From contig VZTI01000542.1 in NCBI GenBank assembly GCA_013397865.1, positions 248,001-312,000 of the forward strand: DNA of 64,000 nt, written 5' to 3'. The notes beneath the pieces are model-generated. The model was not told the DNA's origin. It did not search any database and saw nothing but the letters and a program-made list of their open reading frames with translations. A program made the position numbers and the translations under genes. The stretch comes from Struthidea cinerea. Taxonomy: Eukaryota; Chordata; Aves; Passeriformes; Corcoracidae. This document shows positions 61,901 through 64,000 of this stretch, piece after piece (the stretch's first letter is position 1; each line of letters begins with the position of its first letter).

Positions 61901-63246
61901 AATCAGTTCTGTCTTGAAAATTACTACCAATGGCACTGCAAAGAACCAGGTTTGACCTATCTTGAGCACTCATTGGTTCACTTCACTCATTGAGAGCAAC
62001 TCATTTCCCCAGTGCCAGCCTCCCACAGCCAGCCTGCGTGCTAAATGTCAAGCTGCAGTCTCTCTGGCCTGTGCAATACTGCAAGTAATTGAGAGTGTCA
62101 ATCAGAAAACACTGCTAAATTCTGTTGACAGAGCACAATAAAGACAAGACTGCACTTCATTCACTGACACTTGCACAGAGTTTGTGGTTGCAGCCACTTC
62201 TTCGGGTCACTATACAAAGCAAATTTATTTCTGAATATGCACTTGCGGCTGCTCTGCTGAAGAAGAGGGTGCTGGTTTTACTTAGCCATTTCTGTGACTG
62301 TAAATGACCATCTTGAAATATTTATTTATAAAAACTTGTTGAAATGCCCTGTCCCCATGCAGTAACTTCCAAAGCACTGCCAGCTGCAACACAGATGGAT
62401 GATAAAAAAATTCAAACAGAGAAACAGCAGCTACAGATTTTGGCACATAAAGCAAAATGAAAAGAGGAAGGCTGAGCCTTGAGGTATTTCTTATCACTCT
62501 CACCTTTTGCTTCAGCCATACACACACAAGATCTCCATCGGTGATGCAGATTACTGTATTTATTCAGAAGCCTTGGACTATTGTCCCATTTTCCCTTATG
62601 GCCTTTTTGCTTGCTTTATTTCACTTTGACTTAAATCAGCATTTCTTTGTGCCTGTTAGCCAGCAGCTGATGGAAGAAAAGCCATATTCATTCAAGAGTA
62701 TCCCTCGGCTGCAGTGATGACCTTCCAGGTGGCAGCTGGCTCATAGATGCTCACCTCAGCCCACAGCGCCAGGTTCGGGCTGCTCGCCAAAGGCACCATG
62801 CACACAACAGAGGCAGCTTTCCTCTTACATGCTGCTTCCTCTGACGCAGCAAACAAGTTTCGGCATTCCCCCCTCTGAGAAGTTCCTGATGAATGTGCTT
62901 ATGGCAGAAGAAACAGCATGAAAAGGGCAGAGCTGAAGTCAAAGCCAGTTAGTTCTTCAAGAGAAAGGATGTCCCTCCCCTTGGGCTGTGCACAGGGGGA
63001 CTGGGCCAGAGCACTGCAGCCCTCCGGGCAGGAGCTCCACCTGACCCAAACCCTTCTCAGGGCAATGGTGAGAAACCAGGAGAGCTCTGGGGAAAGTTGA
63101 CTGCGCAGGAAACAATGTTCTCAGCAACATACAGTGCATACAATACAACCACGTGAGAAAACCCACAACCATCGGACAAAAGTGTGCTTTTAATTCACCT
63201 CTTCCACACCCCAGCACTCTTCAGTAACCTGTGGTTAGTGCATCTT

Positions 63247-63830
63247 TGTCTTGGGGTGACTTTATAATGTGCATCCCCTATCGCTACCCTATGCCCACCA
63301 ATCTTTTCTGTGTCTTTAAACTGAGCCTGAGAAGGACAGAAAACAAAAAACTTTTCAAAGCAGTTGTTTCAAGGACACGGAGATACGCTCCTCTGTTTCT
63401 GCGGTACCCTTGGTTTTTTTTTTTCCGGCTCTTTTTCTCCCAGCGAGAGACGGAGGGTTGAATTTCATTTTCCTAAGATTTTGGGGTTTTTTTTCTTTTC
63501 TTCTCTTCTGGACTGTTTCAACAACATCTGAACACAGCAGGAGAATTTTCCCGGAGGCCCGGGGGGGGGTGGCCCCTCGCCGACCAGCTCCGAGGAGGAG
63601 AGAGACCACACCTACAGAGGACCTCTGAAATCTTCCCAGGTTTCCTCTTCCCAGAGAGAGAGAGATCTCATTATTTAGCATTATTATTCCCCACCTGTGT
63701 GTTTGTTAAATAAATAGCTTGTTATCTCTTTCCTTTGAAGAAATTTTTTCCCGAACCTGGAGGGGAGGGGTGGTTGCAACCTGACTTCTATCAGAGGATA
63801 TTCTCCTCCAAATTTGTCCAAACTAGGACA
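63247..63830 (+). mobile_element. Solo LTR of an endogenous retrovirus (ERVL-like)
   Basis: The ~584 bp unit starts TGTCTTGGGGTGAC and ends AACTAGGACA, giving TGTC/GACA terminal inverted ends. It has an AATAAA signal at 63709-63714 in the 3' third and a T-rich, then GC-rich body. The flanking pentamers ATCTT and AACTT could be a 5-bp target duplication with one mismatch, as expected for ERVL-type elements. No primer-binding-site start (TGG) follows and no polypurine tract precedes, and no retroviral coding sequence is nearby, so it is a solo LTR. Class assignment rests on recalled resemblance to songbird LTRs and is tentative. Confidence 0.75.
63709..63714 (+). promoter_or_regulatory. LTR poly(A) signal AATAAA
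   Basis: AATAAA in the proper strand and position for the R region of the LTR, about 117 nt from its 3' end, followed by GTTATCTCTTTCC. It could terminate plus-strand transcripts antisense to ARHGAP6; no evidence of use is visible. Confidence 0.6.
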
Positions 63831-64000
63831 AACTTCTTCAGACCTAGACTTCAATCCCTCTGGGCTAAGGCTCTTCTAATTGTTAAAATGAAACACAGAG
63901 GAATTACGAAGTCCAGTTGTGCAGATTTAAGTGATTCAGCTGCTGGAAGTTCAAAAGCTGCATCGTACATAATTTCTTCACTGTTGATCAGTAAGAATTT

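Larger units (their letters stand above)
15956..64000 (-). other. ARHGAP6: ARHGAP6 gene, 3' portion (exons 3-13, 3' UTR; 5' end outside window)
   Basis: The protein assembled from eleven exons is recognisably ARHGAP6, a Rho-family GTPase-activating protein that accelerates GTP hydrolysis on RhoA and affects actin (family knowledge). The visible part is 736 residues, numbered here from the split Asp codon opening exon 3. Residues 1-24 are basic, 25-150 a Ser/Thr/Lys-rich linker, about 155-354 the RhoGAP domain, and 355-736 a tail with PPPPYPGP and the terminal ETLV. The arginine finger (GIFRVGSS, R184) and catalytic-site Asn (FGPNLL, N312) are present. All introns are GT-AG with matching phases and there is no internal stop, so the gene looks intact. 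The exon directly upstream (Ser/Arg-rich and Gln-rich in other ARHGAP6 proteins) was searched for between 56944 and 64000 and not found, so it lies further right. ARHGAP36 is the nearest paralogue, but the exon 4-13 sequence fits ARHGAP6 better. Confidence 0.97.
56944..64000 (-). other. ARHGAP6 intron 2, partial
   Basis: Begins at the acceptor of exon 3 (CTCTTACAG) and continues past the window. Contains a minus-strand CR1 and a plus-strand solo LTR. The missing upstream exon was not recognised here. AMELX, nested in the first intron of ARHGAP6 in mammals, is not present. Confidence 0.85.

Noticed and set aside
63831..64000. Internal region of a full-length endogenous retrovirus after the LTR
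   Set aside because: No primer-binding-site start after the LTR and no coding similarity; fits flanking host DNA better.
1..64000. CRISPR arrays, prokaryotic operons, tRNA or rRNA genes
   Set aside because: The window is vertebrate nuclear DNA; no spaced direct repeats, tRNA-like boxes or rRNA segments were recognised.

Overview
This is a 64 kb piece of vertebrate nuclear DNA, almost certainly from a bird. The evidence for a bird is the interspersed-repeat content. All recognisable LINEs are CR1 copies, four of the five ending in the octamer-like tail typical of avian CR1 (TTCTATGATTCTATGA or a decayed form). One ~584 bp LTR resembles ERVL-type LTRs I associate with songbird genomes (recalled resemblance, not searched). 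No mammalian SINEs or L1 were seen. Species cannot be named.

The only gene I can support is ARHGAP6 (Rho GTPase-activating protein 6) on the minus strand, running from beyond the right edge to about 15956. Eleven coding exons were located by their match to the known ARHGAP6 protein. Each has GT-AG boundaries and every splice phase joins without a break. They read as one 736-residue C-terminal portion ending in the stop codon at 17340-17342. They correspond to what would be exons 3-13 of a 13-exon gene; the N-terminal exons lie to the right. The order along the minus strand is: a basic segment (exon 3), a Ser-rich linker (exon 4), the RhoGAP catalytic domain (exons 5-9), a regulatory tail (exons 10-13) with a proline-rich motif and a C-terminal PDZ-type ligand. 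The 3' UTR of ~1.4 kb ends at a convincing poly(A) site near 15956.

Region by region: 1-15955 is intergenic, with one decayed CR1 fragment, simple repeats, a long polypyrimidine tract and a 34-base N gap with suspicious duplicated flanks. 15956-18046 is the 3' UTR and last exon. 18047-21400 has three same-strand CR1 copies threaded between exons 13, 12 and 11. 21401-56943 holds long ordinary introns and the catalytic exons. 56944-64000 is intron 2 (partial) with a 5'-truncated CR1 and a solo LTR.

I found no undescribed system. The observations most worth a second look concern splicing and structure of ARHGAP6: a UG-repeat just upstream of the exon carrying the catalytic Asn, a frame-breaking 56-nt exon carrying the arginine finger, and two directly repeated CR1s around an in-frame 81-nt exon.
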